Shown here in pieces: positions 8,290-17,488 of a stretch of 64,000 nt of DNA (its first letter is position 1; each line of letters opens with the position of its first letter). The position numbers and the translations under genes were made by a program. The stretch spans positions 2,852,001 to 2,916,000 of the forward strand of contig OY969813.1 in the NCBI GenBank assembly GCA_963703355.1, in the 5' to 3' direction. Under the pieces are notes generated by a model. The model did not search any database and was not told the origin of the DNA. It was given only the letters and a program-made list of their open reading frames with translations. The DNA comes from Puia sp963703355. Its GTDB lineage: Bacteria; Bacteroidota; Bacteroidia; Chitinophagales; Chitinophagaceae.

Positions 8290-8589
8290 TTACTCTTTCT
8301 CCGCAGCATAATGTTTGATCTTACTTAACTCAAAACTTTTTATCAGCTTTTCTTCTTCGAGATCGTAATCGTCCTGAAGTCCCAGCCAATACTTCGGAGA
8401 GTTTCCGAAATATATCGAGAATCTCAAAGCAGTATCGGCTGTAATCCTCCGGTTACCTTTGATGATTTCCGAAATTCTTGTTTGCGGGATGGATGCCTGC
8501 TTGGCCAGCCTGTAAGCTGTGATTTGTAAGGGGATTAAAAATTCTTCCTGAAGGATTTTACCGGGATGAATATTATTTGTCGAACTCAT
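8290..8589 (-). CDS. HigA-family antitoxin-like HTH protein, apparently orphan
   Basis: This 99-aa protein carries the HigA/VapI signature: HPGKILQEEFL at residues 8-18, then an XRE-type helix-turn-helix (AYRLAKQASIPQTRISEIIKG) and the tail motif RFSIYFGNSPKYWLGLQ. In type II toxin-antitoxin loci a HigB RelE-fold toxin normally lies directly upstream. Here the bases upstream (8590-8744) hold no HigB-like frame on the minus strand, and the next gene is divergent and unrelated. It is therefore an orphan antitoxin or a stand-alone regulator. The ATG start fits the family length of about 95-105 residues. Confidence 0.9.
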   Translation of the reverse strand: MSSTNNIHPGKILQEEFLIPLQITAYRLAKQASIPQTRISEIIKGNRRITADTALRFSIYFGNSPKYWLGLQDDYDLEEEKLIKSFELSKIKHYAAEKE

Positions 8590-8744
8590 AATTAACGAAA
8601 ATCCGTGATGGCTATTTGAATACCTTTCCGATAAAGTTAAACAGGTTTTTTGCAGCCGAATTGTTAACGGCGCCGCTTAGCTGAAAGAATAACAGATAGG
8701 GTAAATGGAAGGAAATATTTACATTTATCAACAAATTATACGCT

Positions 8745-9263
8745 ATGGAAGAAATGGAAGTACCTACCGAAGGCCTGCATGAAACCATTGAAGAAAGAGT
8801 AGAAGAAGCAGTTGAAGCAAAAGAAAGAAAGGGAGGGATGGCAATTGCTATTTCCACAGCGTTGATGGCGGTATTTGCCGCTATGGCCAGTTTGCTTGCC
8901 GGCCACCATGCCGACGAGGCAGTTATTGAACAGATTAAAGCATCTGATAAATGGGCTTTCTACCAGGCAAAAGGAATTAAAGATGAGATCCTGTCTTTGT
9001 CTTCAAATCCCGACAAAGAAGCACGCAGTGCAAGGTATAAATCTGAACAGGCTGAAATACAGGCGCAGGCTAAAGAATCAGAAGAAGCTTCCCATGTTCA
9101 CCTCGAGCACCATGCTGTTCTGGCAAGAGCGGTTACCATGTTTCAAATTGCGATTGCCATTTCTGCCATAGCAATTCTTACTAAGAAAAGGCTGCTCTGG
9201 TTTATCAGTCTGGGAATTTCCTGCATCGGCATATTTTTCTTTATAACGGGAATCGTGTTGTAG
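8745..9263 (+). CDS. DUF4337-family membrane protein
   Basis: A 172-aa protein starting with an acidic, highly charged segment (residues 1-28). One membrane helix follows at residues about 30-50 (GMAIAISTALMAVFAAMASLLAG), then a soluble α-helical stretch rich in Ala, Glu and Lys (55-125), and two C-terminal membrane helices (VTMFQIAIAISAIAILT; LLWFISLGISCIGIFFFITG). This layout, with the conserved KASDKWAFYQAKGIK segment, matches the DUF4337 family. The role is unknown. The next gene, an exported GH13 enzyme, starts 19 bp after its stop, so co-transcription is possible but functionally unexplained. Confidence 0.85.
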   Translation: MEEMEVPTEGLHETIEERVEEAVEAKERKGGMAIAISTALMAVFAAMASLLAGHHADEAVIEQIKASDKWAFYQAKGIKDEILSLSSNPDKEARSARYKSEQAEIQAQAKESEEASHVHLEHHAVLARAVTMFQIAIAISAIAILTKKRLLWFISLGISCIGIFFFITGIVL

Positions 9264-9282
9264 ATATACGAACATTGCTTGC

Positions 9283-11013
9283 ATGAAAAATATCTTGTCT
9301 TCTCTTTTAGCGGGAGTATTTATTTTCAATACACTCCATGCTATTGCGCAACAGGAAATCCAACCAGTAAGAAAATGGTGGAAGGAAGCAGTTGTATATC
9401 AAATATATCCACGCAGTTTTAACGACAATGATGGAGATGGTATTGGTGATCTGAAAGGCATCATTTCCAAGTTAGATTATATAAAAAGTCTGGGCGTAGA
9501 CGTGGTTTGGTTAAATCCCATTTACAGTTCACCCAACGATGACAACGGCTATGATGTAAGCGATTATCGCAATATCATGAGAGATTTTGGTACACTCGAA
9601 GATTTTGACACGCTCATAAAAGGCATGCACGACCGTGGTATTAAACTCGTAATGGATCTGGTAGTAAATCACAGCAGCGATGAACACGAATGGTTCAAAC
9701 AAAGCAGAAGTTCCAGAACAAATCCTTACAGAAATTATTATCACTGGTGGAATGCAGAAAGAGGAAAACCTTCACCACGTTACAGTCTCTTCGACGTGAA
9801 CCATGATGCATGGAGGTATGATTCATTAACGAATGCTTATTATCTACATTATTTTTCCAGAAAACAGCCGGATCTGAACTGGGAGAATCCTCAGGTTCGT
9901 AAAGAGGTCTTTGACATTATGAAATTCTGGGCAGACAAAGGCATTGATGGATTCAGGCTGGATGCCTTTCAATTTGCTGCAAAAGATACCAGCTTTCCTG
10001 CTTTCCCGGTTGGTTATGAGAAACATTTTCAGTTGTATTATGGCATGGGTCCACACCTGCACGATTATCTGAAAGAAATGAATCAGGAAGTATTGAGAAA
10101 GTATGATGTAATGAGTGTGGCAGAAGGAGCGGGTAATTCTTTTGAGGATGCCCACAATCTGGTAGACGCAGATCGGAAAGAACTGAATATGGCTTATGCG
10201 TTCGATGGAGTGGATATCGCAAAACCAACTGGATACAGTTTGTTGCATTTTAAAGAAGTGTTCAGTCGCTGGGATAGTGCTTTTGCCGAAAATGGATGGT
10301 TGTCTATTTTTCTTTCCAACCATGATCAGGCAAGAATGGTCAGCAGGTTTGGAAATGACAGTCGGCAATTCAGAGATTTGTCATCCAAAATGCTGACCAC
10401 ATTCATTTTGACCATGCGGGGTACTCCATATTATTATAATGGAGATGAACTGGGAATGACCAACATCCGATTTAATAAAATTGAAGATTACAGGGATATG
10501 TCCATGCTCAATGAATACCAACATCAAAAAGATATTCATGGTGATACGCTGAAATTTCTTGAACGTTCAAAGTTTAGCAGCAGGGACAATGGCCGAACAC
10601 CTTTTCAGTGGAACAATACCACGAATGCAGGATTTACGTCAGGAAATCCCTGGATTTCCGTAAATCCCAACTACACCTTTATCAATGCTGCTTCTGAAGA
10701 AACAGATCCCAACAGTTGTCTGAATTATTTTAGGAAACTTGTGCAAATGAGAAAAGACAATCTTGTTTTGGTTTATGGTAAGTATAAATTGCTTGACAAG
10801 GATAATCCGAATGTATATGCCTATACAAGAGAACGTGAGAGGAAAAAAATACTGATCCTTTTGAATTTTACCGATAAAGAAGCTTCAGCTAAAATTGGTA
10901 TGGACATAAAGAATGTCCTATTGTCTAATTACAAATCTATACTTGTCAGTAACGGTTTCAGCAACGAAATAAAATTGCGGCCTTATGAAGCATTAATCTG
11001 TCAACTCAAATAA
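9283..11013 (+). CDS. Exported GH13 α-glucosidase (oligo-1,6-glucosidase-like)
   Basis: This 576-aa enzyme has a signal peptide (residues 1-22, ending AIAQQ) and a full GH13 barrel. Region I is DLVVNHSSDEH, region II is GFRLDAFQF (catalytic Asp), region III is VAEGAG (acid/base Glu), and region IV is FLSNHDQAR. The opening WWKEAVVYQIYPRSF and DGDGIGDLKGI segments are typical of subfamily 31 α-glucosidases and oligo-1,6-glucosidases. A C-terminal β domain ends the protein. Trehalose synthase or sucrose hydrolase activity cannot be excluded from sequence alone. It is followed nine bases later by a ChbG-type deacetylase gene. The signal peptide places it in the periplasm, where it would act on imported oligosaccharides. 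Confidence 0.92.
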   Translation: MKNILSSLLAGVFIFNTLHAIAQQEIQPVRKWWKEAVVYQIYPRSFNDNDGDGIGDLKGIISKLDYIKSLGVDVVWLNPIYSSPNDDNGYDVSDYRNIMRDFGTLEDFDTLIKGMHDRGIKLVMDLVVNHSSDEHEWFKQSRSSRTNPYRNYYHWWNAERGKPSPRYSLFDVNHDAWRYDSLTNAYYLHYFSRKQPDLNWENPQVRKEVFDIMKFWADKGIDGFRLDAFQFAAKDTSFPAFPVGYEKHFQLYYGMGPHLHDYLKEMNQEVLRKYDVMSVAEGAGNSFEDAHNLVDADRKELNMAYAFDGVDIAKPTGYSLLHFKEVFSRWDSAFAENGWLSIFLSNHDQARMVSRFGNDSRQFRDLSSKMLTTFILTMRGTPYYYNGDELGMTNIRFNKIEDYRDMSMLNEYQHQKDIHGDTLKFLERSKFSSRDNGRTPFQWNNTTNAGFTSGNPWISVNPNYTFINAASEETDPNSCLNYFRKLVQMRKDNLVLVYGKYKLLDKDNPNVYAYTRERERKKILILLNFTDKEASAKIGMDIKNVLLSNYKSILVSNGFSNEIKLRPYEALICQLK

Positions 11014-11022
11014 ATCTGACTC

Positions 11023-11871
11023 ATGAAGAAAATATTCATCATTTTTCTTTTCAGTGGTGCTCTTGTTTTTTCTTATGCCCAGCAAAATGACATTCGCCTG
11101 ATTGTTCGTGGCGATGACATGGGTTATACGCATTCGGGCAATGAAGCCATTATTAAATGTTATAAAGAAGGGATTGAATCTTCGATAGAAGTATTGGTTG
11201 CTTCGCCCTGGTTTCCTGAAGCCGTAAAGTTGTTGAAACAAAATCCTGGCATTGATGTGGGCATTCATCTCGATCTTACCAGCGAATGGGAGAATATAAA
11301 ATGGCGTCCGCTGTCTGATTGTCCGAGTCTTAAGGATGCTGGTGGATATTTCTATCCGATGGTTTTTCAAAATCCAAACTATCCGGGAAGGTCCATTTCG
11401 GAAAACAAATGGAAAATAGAAGATGTTGAAAAAGAATTTAGGGCACAAATTGAACTGGCATTGAAATATCTTCCGAATGTGAGTCATCTCTCCGCACATA
11501 TGGGATGCACCAACCTGTCGCCGGAAGTAAGAGCACTCACCAGGAGACTCGCTAAAGAATATAAGATTCCCGTCGAACCGGATCTGGACTATCAGGGGTT
11601 AACAGGTTATGACGGTCCGCATAAAACTCCGGAAGAAAAAGTGCAGAGTTTTATTAACACGCTTAATAAACTCCAGCCTGGCAAGACCTATATTTTCGTG
11701 GATCATCCCGGTTTAAACGACGATGAATTAAAAGCCGTTTATCATATCGGCTATGAAGATGTTTGTATGGATCGTCAGGGCGTAACAGATCTTTACACGA
11801 ACGAAAAAGTGAAGGCACTGATTAAAGAAAAAGGGATCAAACTAATTGGATACCGCGATATAGTGAAATAG
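11023..11871 (+). CDS. ChbG/YdjC-type carbohydrate deacetylase, exported
   Basis: A 282-aa protein with a signal peptide (residues 1-19, SGALVFSYAQQ) and a YdjC/ChbG-fold domain. The metal-binding Asp pair is in RGDDMGYTH, a His is in GIHLDLTSEW, and another His is in LSAHMGCTNLSP. The family hydrolyses acetyl groups from chito- or other amino-sugar oligosaccharides; this one is exported, whereas many homologues are cytoplasmic. It starts nine bases after the GH13 gene and is very likely in the same operon, suggesting periplasmic oligosaccharide processing. It converges with kup, leaving a single base between the two stops, so read-through would yield antisense overlap. Confidence 0.85.
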   Translation: MKKIFIIFLFSGALVFSYAQQNDIRLIVRGDDMGYTHSGNEAIIKCYKEGIESSIEVLVASPWFPEAVKLLKQNPGIDVGIHLDLTSEWENIKWRPLSDCPSLKDAGGYFYPMVFQNPNYPGRSISENKWKIEDVEKEFRAQIELALKYLPNVSHLSAHMGCTNLSPEVRALTRRLAKEYKIPVEPDLDYQGLTGYDGPHKTPEEKVQSFINTLNKLQPGKTYIFVDHPGLNDDELKAVYHIGYEDVCMDRQGVTDLYTNEKVKALIKEKGIKLIGYRDIVK

Positions 11872-11872
11872 A

Positions 11873-13867
11873 TCAGTGGGTCAGGATCCTTTTTAAAGGC
11901 AGTTTGTCTTTCTGTTCAATGAATAATGGGGTGCGTTCTATAACTGTATCTGAGTTGTCGAGGCCGTATGCCTTCTGATCGCTCTGAGCAACTCCCTTGA
12001 TGGAAAAATAAGAATCCAGTATAAAATCTTCTTTCACTGGCAATTCATTTTCCACAGATAGAAATCTTTCAATAATCACATAAGTGATATCTGCATGAAA
12101 ATCTTCTTTCTTCATGGATTCATACCTGGATAAGAATTGAAGTTCACAGTTCTGCACCATCTCCTGCATAACGCGTTTAAAATATTTATGGATGCGCGGC
12201 TGAACACGGAATCCCAATCTGAACTCAACGCGAATCAATTTGTCTTTGATGATTTCAACTACATTGTATTCGAGTGTATAGGGGGCATCCGTGATATCGA
12301 TATGAATGAACCAGTATATATCGGCTCGTTTGGGTTTCTTGTTTAAAATGGAATCGATAATGCGTTGTTCAATCTGCATATCCATATTAGCCTTTGTGAG
12401 GTACACCAAATGGGTTGCATATTTGGGAATATCTTTATCGTTACTTAATTCAATCAGGTCCTTGCTATACTTGCTGATGTTTACAAAATTCAAATAACGG
12501 TTGGTGATTTTTCTTGCGTTGAACCAGATATACATGATGAAAACCAATCCGAATTCAAAGAAGAGGAACATCCACCGCTGTTTAATCTTAGCGACATTCG
12601 CGATAAAGAAGGCAGTTTCAACGGTAAAGAAAATTCCAATGATGGCGAGTATCAGAATCATATTCCACTTGCGCACGAATTTCATGTAACCAAACATCAA
12701 TGCAGTGGTCATCATCATGGCGATGATAATGGAGAAACCATAAGCCGCTTCCATATGTTCTGATTTTCGAAAGTAAAACATCATGGCAACACATCCGATC
12801 CAGAGTGTGGTATTGATACTGGGAATATAAATTTGTCCTTTAATGGTTGTAGGAAATTTTATTTTCACTTTGGGCCATAAATTCATACTGATCGCTTCGC
12901 TGATCAATGTGAATGATCCGCTGATCAGCGCCTGACTGGCGATAATGGTTGCGAGAGTCGCTATAGCAATTCCTGAAAGTAAAAACCAATGAGGCATCAA
13001 CTCATAAAATGGGTTGAGTCCGTTTAGTTTTCCCGTATGCAGGGTTAGTATCCATGCACCCTGTCCCATGTAGTTAATAACCAGGGCAATTTTTACAAAA
13101 ATCCAGGTAAGCCGAATATTTTTCTTGCCACAATGCCCCAGGTCGCTGTATAAAGCTTCAGCACCTGTTGTACAAAGAAACACAGCACCGAGTAACCAGA
13201 ATCCTTTCGGATACATGGTGAGTAATTCAATGGCATAATGAGGACTGAGTGCTGCGAGTATGGCCGGGTTGTGTATTATTGGTATCAAGCCCAGCACCAG
13301 AATCATTGAAAACCAAATCATCATGATGGGACCAAAGGAAGATCCTATGATCTTAGTTCCGAATCTCTGGAAGAAAAATAACAAGCTGATTATTCCGATT
13401 ACAATTCCTACCGTGAGATTATTACCTGGTACGATGAGATTTTCAAGTCCGGGAACACCATTCAGTCCTTCGATTGCAGAAGCAACGGAAATAGGTGGTG
13501 TGATGATTCCGTCTGCCAACAAAGTTGCAGCACCAATGATGGCGGGGAAATAGGCTTTCTTACCAAATCTCCTCACCAGCGCAAACAGAGAAAATATTCC
13601 TCCCTCGCCTTTGTTGTCAGCCTGCAAAGTCAGAATGATGTATTTGAACGTAGTTTGTAAAGTGAGGGTCCAGAAAACACAGGAGATTCCTCCATATACC
13701 AGCAGATTTGAAATGGGACGCTCACCAATAATAGCTTTGAATACATAAAGCGGAGAGGTTCCAATGTCCCCATAAATAATTCCAAGTGCAACTAATAGTG
13801 TGGCAATTGTGACTTTCGAAAAGTGACCATGGCCGTTGGTTGAAAAAGCAGTCTCGTGGTTGGGCAT
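11873..13867 (-). CDS. kup: Kup-family low-affinity potassium uptake protein
   Basis: A 664-aa potassium transporter with the Kup/HAK signature near the N-terminus (LLVALGIIYGDIGTSPLYVF), twelve hydrophobic helices in residues 20-450 and a long soluble C-terminal domain. Conserved landmarks include FSLFALVRR, the Asp-containing ADGIITPPISV and CTTGAEALYSDLGH. It imports K+ with protons and needs no ATP. It lies downstream of the kdp cluster and the sensor kinase on the same strand, after a 163-bp gap. The neighbourhood therefore holds both the inducible high-affinity and the constitutive low-affinity K+ systems. Length and motifs are typical; the ATG is followed by a short polar segment as in relatives. 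Confidence 0.95.
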   Translation of the reverse strand: MPNHETAFSTNGHGHFSKVTIATLLVALGIIYGDIGTSPLYVFKAIIGERPISNLLVYGGISCVFWTLTLQTTFKYIILTLQADNKGEGGIFSLFALVRRFGKKAYFPAIIGAATLLADGIITPPISVASAIEGLNGVPGLENLIVPGNNLTVGIVIGIISLLFFFQRFGTKIIGSSFGPIMMIWFSMILVLGLIPIIHNPAILAALSPHYAIELLTMYPKGFWLLGAVFLCTTGAEALYSDLGHCGKKNIRLTWIFVKIALVINYMGQGAWILTLHTGKLNGLNPFYELMPHWFLLSGIAIATLATIIASQALISGSFTLISEAISMNLWPKVKIKFPTTIKGQIYIPSINTTLWIGCVAMMFYFRKSEHMEAAYGFSIIIAMMMTTALMFGYMKFVRKWNMILILAIIGIFFTVETAFFIANVAKIKQRWMFLFFEFGLVFIMYIWFNARKITNRYLNFVNISKYSKDLIELSNDKDIPKYATHLVYLTKANMDMQIEQRIIDSILNKKPKRADIYWFIHIDITDAPYTLEYNVVEIIKDKLIRVEFRLGFRVQPRIHKYFKRVMQEMVQNCELQFLSRYESMKKEDFHADITYVIIERFLSVENELPVKEDFILDSYFSIKGVAQSDQKAYGLDNSDTVIERTPLFIEQKDKLPLKRILTH

Positions 13868-13915
13868 ACGAAGAAGTGGGGCTCAAACGTAGTGCCGGAA
13901 AGACATAGTGAGAAT

Positions 13916-13937
13916 CTCATAACTTATAACCCATAAC
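13916..13937. repeat. Intergenic heptamer repeat (CYYATAA x3)
   Basis: Three successive heptamers, CTCATAA, CTTATAA and CCCATAA, lie in the gap between the sensor kinase and kup. A closely related four-unit array occurs at 28320-28347 between two other genes, so this is likely a dispersed intergenic repeat of this genome. Confidence 0.55.
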
Positions 13938-14030
13938 AATCAATGGTTTCGGGAAATAAATATCATAGAGCCTGTGAGTTAAGGGGATGGACAACCATGC
14001 CAAAATGGGGTGGTTTTTTCAAAATGAAAA

Positions 14031-15752
14031 TCAGTTTAGATCGGTCACCGCATGATTTCCTTCTGCTATTTTGAGGCCAAAGCCGAAGGTGCTGCCAGTT
14101 CCAACTTCACTTTCCACCCAGATATTTCCTTCCTGTGCTTCAATAAATTCTTTTGAGATGGCAAGGCCGAGTCCACTGCCGTTGCGTTCGTGCGTTCCCG
14201 GCACTTTGAAATAACGATCGAATATTTTGGGCAGATATCGCTCGTCAATTCCTTTGCCGTGGTCGAGTACTGTGAATAATATGTACTCTCCGTTTTTCTT
14301 AACTGAAATATCGATCTCATCTTTTTCAGAAGAATATTTCAATGCATTGGTGAGAAAGTTAATAAGTACCCAGGTGCTTTTCTCGGCATCTGCCTGAATA
14401 GGGGGCAGCAACGGGTCCATTTTCAGGTTGAGGGTAATATTTCGTTGATTCGCCTGGAACTGAACAGCCTGCAGTGCCTGGTCAACGATGAGTCTTGGAG
14501 GTGTAGAAATTACTTTCAGTTGAATCTTGCCAGTTTCCAGTTGGGTAAGATTCAATAACTCACCCGTAATTTTGAGAAGGCGTTCACTATCATCTTCAAT
14601 GCTATCCAGTAATTCTTTTTGATCTGTGTTGATCTGTCCTACTCTGCCGTCGTTGAGTAAATGAGCGCTCAACTTTATGGAAGAGATGGGCGTTTTAAGT
14701 TCGTGAGAGATGGTTGCAATGAAATTTGTTTTTGCCTCACTGAGTTCATGGAATGGAGTAATATTTCGAAGTACGATCACTTGGCCGATCACTTCGTTGT
14801 TGCTGGTGACGTTCAGTACATCCTTGCTGAAATAACTTTCTTTATTGTCTGCGAATATTTTTAATTCCTGTTTGTCAGTATTTTCTTTTAACAGGGTACG
14901 CATCAGATCATTAGTTAATGCGAAATCAGGACCGTACTTGCCGATAATGGAAGATTCTTTAATACCCAGCAGTTTTTCTGCTACGGCGTTTAGAAAAAGA
15001 ATATTTCTCTTTTCATCGAAACCGATTATACCATCCCGCATCTGATTGATGATTGTTTCTATACGGCTCTTTTCAAATTTAATCTGCGATAGATTGCTGT
15101 GATCGTATTCGTCCAGGCGGGCAGCCATGTCATTGAACGATTTCGCCAGTTCACCAAATTCGTCCTTGCGTTTGATCACAATTCGTTTTGTATAGTTTTT
15201 ATCCGCAATAGCAGAGATACCTTCTGATAATTTTTGAATGGGATTGGAAATAATACCCGGCAGATTAAAAATAAAAGTAAATGAGATCAGCGTCAGTATA
15301 CTGAAGATAGCAGTCAACCAGATCTTTGCATTGTCCGCCGTCTTTTGTGCGTGATTATATTTTCTGATAACGGCCATTTCGTTTAGGTCCAGAATCTGGC
15401 TGAGTGATGCCCTGATTTCAGGATAATTGGTGGAATCTTCGGGGTTTGCTTTGAGTTCATTAAAATTCTTACGCAGTTCCTGAGTGGCTTCTTTTTCACC
15501 TACCTCTGTAATATTATTTTCCTGTTTCACCAGACTTTCCTCAAACAATGAAATGGCATCTTTTTGAATTTTTACTTTGTCGAGTGCTTTCAGCATATCA
15601 TTGCTGTACACGATGGATTCATGATTGCTCTTTAATACCTGGTCAAATTCCCTGTTTAATAAATTGATATTTACAATTCCCAGTATTCCAAATAAAAGGA
15701 TTACGATGAAGAGAAACACCAGACTCAGGGATAATTTTGTTTTTAGTCGCAT
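14031..15752 (-). CDS. Membrane HAMP/PAS sensor histidine kinase of the kdp locus
   Basis: A 573-aa kinase. Helix 1 (residues 8-30) and helix 2 (about 145-168) flank a helical periplasmic domain. A HAMP linker follows (SNPIQKLSEGISAIADK), then a PAS domain (about 240-350), a HisKA domain with ATISHELKTPISS, and a HATPase core containing NFLTNALKYSS and GSGLGLAISKEFIE. It lies eight bases downstream of the truncated KdpD gene, so it is co-translated with the Kdp pump. I infer that it supplies the kinase half missing from KdpD and phosphorylates the NtrC-type regulator at 21924-23267, but this pairing rests on gene order only. The start codon ATG immediately precedes the first membrane helix. 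Confidence 0.92.
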   Translation of the reverse strand: MRLKTKLSLSLVFLFIVILLFGILGIVNINLLNREFDQVLKSNHESIVYSNDMLKALDKVKIQKDAISLFEESLVKQENNITEVGEKEATQELRKNFNELKANPEDSTNYPEIRASLSQILDLNEMAVIRKYNHAQKTADNAKIWLTAIFSILTLISFTFIFNLPGIISNPIQKLSEGISAIADKNYTKRIVIKRKDEFGELAKSFNDMAARLDEYDHSNLSQIKFEKSRIETIINQMRDGIIGFDEKRNILFLNAVAEKLLGIKESSIIGKYGPDFALTNDLMRTLLKENTDKQELKIFADNKESYFSKDVLNVTSNNEVIGQVIVLRNITPFHELSEAKTNFIATISHELKTPISSIKLSAHLLNDGRVGQINTDQKELLDSIEDDSERLLKITGELLNLTQLETGKIQLKVISTPPRLIVDQALQAVQFQANQRNITLNLKMDPLLPPIQADAEKSTWVLINFLTNALKYSSEKDEIDISVKKNGEYILFTVLDHGKGIDERYLPKIFDRYFKVPGTHERNGSGLGLAISKEFIEAQEGNIWVESEVGTGSTFGFGLKIAEGNHAVTDLN

Positions 15753-15759
15753 ATAACTT

Positions 15760-16911
15760 TTATGAAAGAATAACTACATCAATATTCGCTGCTGACAATT
15801 TAGTCAGCATGTGATTAAAAATTGCAGTATTCATAATTATTTTGAATAGGTTTAAATGTGGTTTACCAATACATACCGTAGTGATTGATTTTTCTTCCGC
15901 TGTCCGAATAATAGCGTTTGCCACGTTATTGTCTTTAACACGAATCACTTCTGCGCCTAATTCTGTTGCCAATTTAAAGTTATTAATCAGATGTCGCTGT
16001 GCCGCAAGACCGATCTTATCTCCGTCCTCCTTTGAAGTTTGAACATACAATACGTACCATTTGGAATGATAGTAAGTTGCCAGTCTCGCTGTTTTCCTTA
16101 CAAGCTTTGTAGCCGTTTCATAGTTACTGCTGATGCAGGTAAGGAAATTTTCTGGTTTAAGGTGAGCACCTCTGGGTAGTTCAGATTCAATTTTTCTTTC
16201 GACCTGCGAGGCCACTTCTTTTAAAGCGAGTTCTCTTAACTGAAGGATTTTTTCAGGTTGAAAGAAATTCCGGATGGAAGTCTCCACTTTATCAGGCGTA
16301 TATATTTTCCCTTCGCGAAGACGAATGATGAGTTCGTCGGCTGTCAGGTCAATATTCACCACTTCATCAGCCGATCTGAGCACTTTGTCTGGAATTCTTT
16401 CAGCTACTTCTATACCCGTGATTCCTTTTACTTCTTTATTAAGACTTTCAATATGCTGTATGTTTACAGCTGAAATCACATTGATACCTGCATCCAATAC
16501 TTCCATTACGTCCTGCCATCTTTTCTCGTTTTTACTGCCTTCGATATTGGTGTGGGCGAGCTCATCAATGACCACTACTTCAGGATGAAGATTTAGTATA
16601 GCCTGAAGATCCATTTCTTCCAGAGATTTTCCTTTGTAGAAAAGTTTACGTCTTGGTATTTCCGGAAGTCCTTCCATCAATTCCTGTGTCTCTTTTCTGT
16701 TATGGGTTTCTATATAACCGATTTTCAGGTCAACGCCATTTTTAAGAAGTGTATGAGATTCCTGTAACATCCGGAATGTTTTACCGACACCGGCACTCAT
16801 GCCGATATATATTTTAAATTTTCCTCTCCTGGATTGACGGATGAGATTTAAAAATTGTTCAGCATTCTTTTCCTGCTCAGGCATAATATCGTTTAACTGT
16901 TCCATCGTCAT
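15760..16911 (-). CDS. kdpD: KdpD N-terminal sensor protein lacking the kinase half
   Basis: This 383-aa protein corresponds to the cytoplasmic N-terminal part of KdpD only. It has the KdpD domain with a P-loop (GMSAGVGKTFRM, residues about 37-48), the conserved VVVIDELAHTN and VNIQHIESLN segments, and a universal-stress-protein-like domain (about 245-383). The four membrane helices, HisKA and ATPase domains of full KdpD are absent; the frame ends naturally. It overlaps kdpC by four bases (ATGA) and is followed by a separate membrane histidine kinase after eight bases. Truncated KdpD forms occur in other bacteria, where they are thought to report K+ or turgor status to another kinase or to the pump. 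It looks intact, not a pseudogene. Confidence 0.93.
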   Translation of the reverse strand: MTMEQLNDIMPEQEKNAEQFLNLIRQSRRGKFKIYIGMSAGVGKTFRMLQESHTLLKNGVDLKIGYIETHNRKETQELMEGLPEIPRRKLFYKGKSLEEMDLQAILNLHPEVVVIDELAHTNIEGSKNEKRWQDVMEVLDAGINVISAVNIQHIESLNKEVKGITGIEVAERIPDKVLRSADEVVNIDLTADELIIRLREGKIYTPDKVETSIRNFFQPEKILQLRELALKEVASQVERKIESELPRGAHLKPENFLTCISSNYETATKLVRKTARLATYYHSKWYVLYVQTSKEDGDKIGLAAQRHLINNFKLATELGAEVIRVKDNNVANAIIRTAEEKSITTVCIGKPHLNLFKIIMNTAIFNHMLTKLSAANIDVVILS

Positions 16912-17477
16912 TTTGCTGATGACATGTCAAGGTCAATATTTAAGCTCAGCACATTGATTTTTTCTGTTCCCATTAATCCAAGAAGCGGCCGATCGACATG
17001 TTTGTCTACTATCGCTTTCACAGATTCTTCTGACAGTCCGCGTGCCTTTGCAACACGTGCTACCTGCACATAAGCAGCACGCCTGGAAATATCAGGATCC
17101 AAACCACTTCCTGATGCAGTCACCAGTTCTGAAGGGATATCGCCCCTGCTAATCGTTTTGTTATGAACAAGAAAACTATCTATTCTTGAAGTTACATCTT
17201 TTAAATAGTCAGGATTGGTAGGTCCTTTGTTACTGCCACCACTGCCTGCTGCGTTGTAACCAACTGCGGACGGTCTGCTCCAGAAATATTGGTCGTTACT
17301 AAAATTCTGTCCTTCCAGTTTGTATCCCACCACTTTTCCATTTAGGGAAACTGTTTCTCCTTCGCCTTTACCAGGACTGGCCTGAGCGATGCTCCAGATG
17401 AGTAAAATATATAATCCGGAGAAAAATAGAATACAAACCAAAGTCAATCTTAAAGCCGGTATAATATGTTGTTTCAT
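16908..17477 (-). CDS. kdpC: KdpC, chaperone-like subunit of the K+-ATPase
   Basis: The 189-aa subunit has one N-terminal membrane helix (residues about 6-30, LRLTLVCILFFSGLYILLIWSI) and the KdpC domain. Landmarks are the NDQYFWSRPSAVGYNAAGSGGSN segment broken across residues 60-85, the SGSGLDPDISRRAAYVQVARVA block and the terminal VDKHVDRPLLGLMG. It stabilises ATP binding by KdpB in the membrane complex. The ATG at 17477 gives a start with an ordinary membrane anchor; a longer reading uses a TTG. It lies 11 bases after kdpB and overlaps the KdpD-like gene by four bases. The C-terminus is slightly longer than in short family members and is otherwise typical. Confidence 0.96.
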   Translation of the reverse strand: MKQHIIPALRLTLVCILFFSGLYILLIWSIAQASPGKGEGETVSLNGKVVGYKLEGQNFSNDQYFWSRPSAVGYNAAGSGGSNKGPTNPDYLKDVTSRIDSFLVHNKTISRGDIPSELVTASGSGLDPDISRRAAYVQVARVAKARGLSEESVKAIVDKHVDRPLLGLMGTEKINVLSLNIDLDMSSAK

Positions 17478-17488
17478 AAAATTATTTT

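Noticed and set aside
8612..8857. Minus-strand 81-codon frame considered as the missing HigB toxin
   Set aside because: Its translation shows no RelE/HigB features and it overlaps the conserved DUF4337 gene; it is a shadow frame.
13993..14015. AACCA/TGGTT inverted repeat considered as a terminator for the sensor kinase gene
   Set aside because: On the minus strand no T-run follows the stem; the T-run lies on the plus strand, where no gene ends.
15760..16911. Truncated KdpD considered as a pseudogene
   Set aside because: Motifs are intact, the end is a natural stop, it overlaps kdpC by four bases and a separate kinase gene follows after eight bases; stand-alone KdpD sensors are known.
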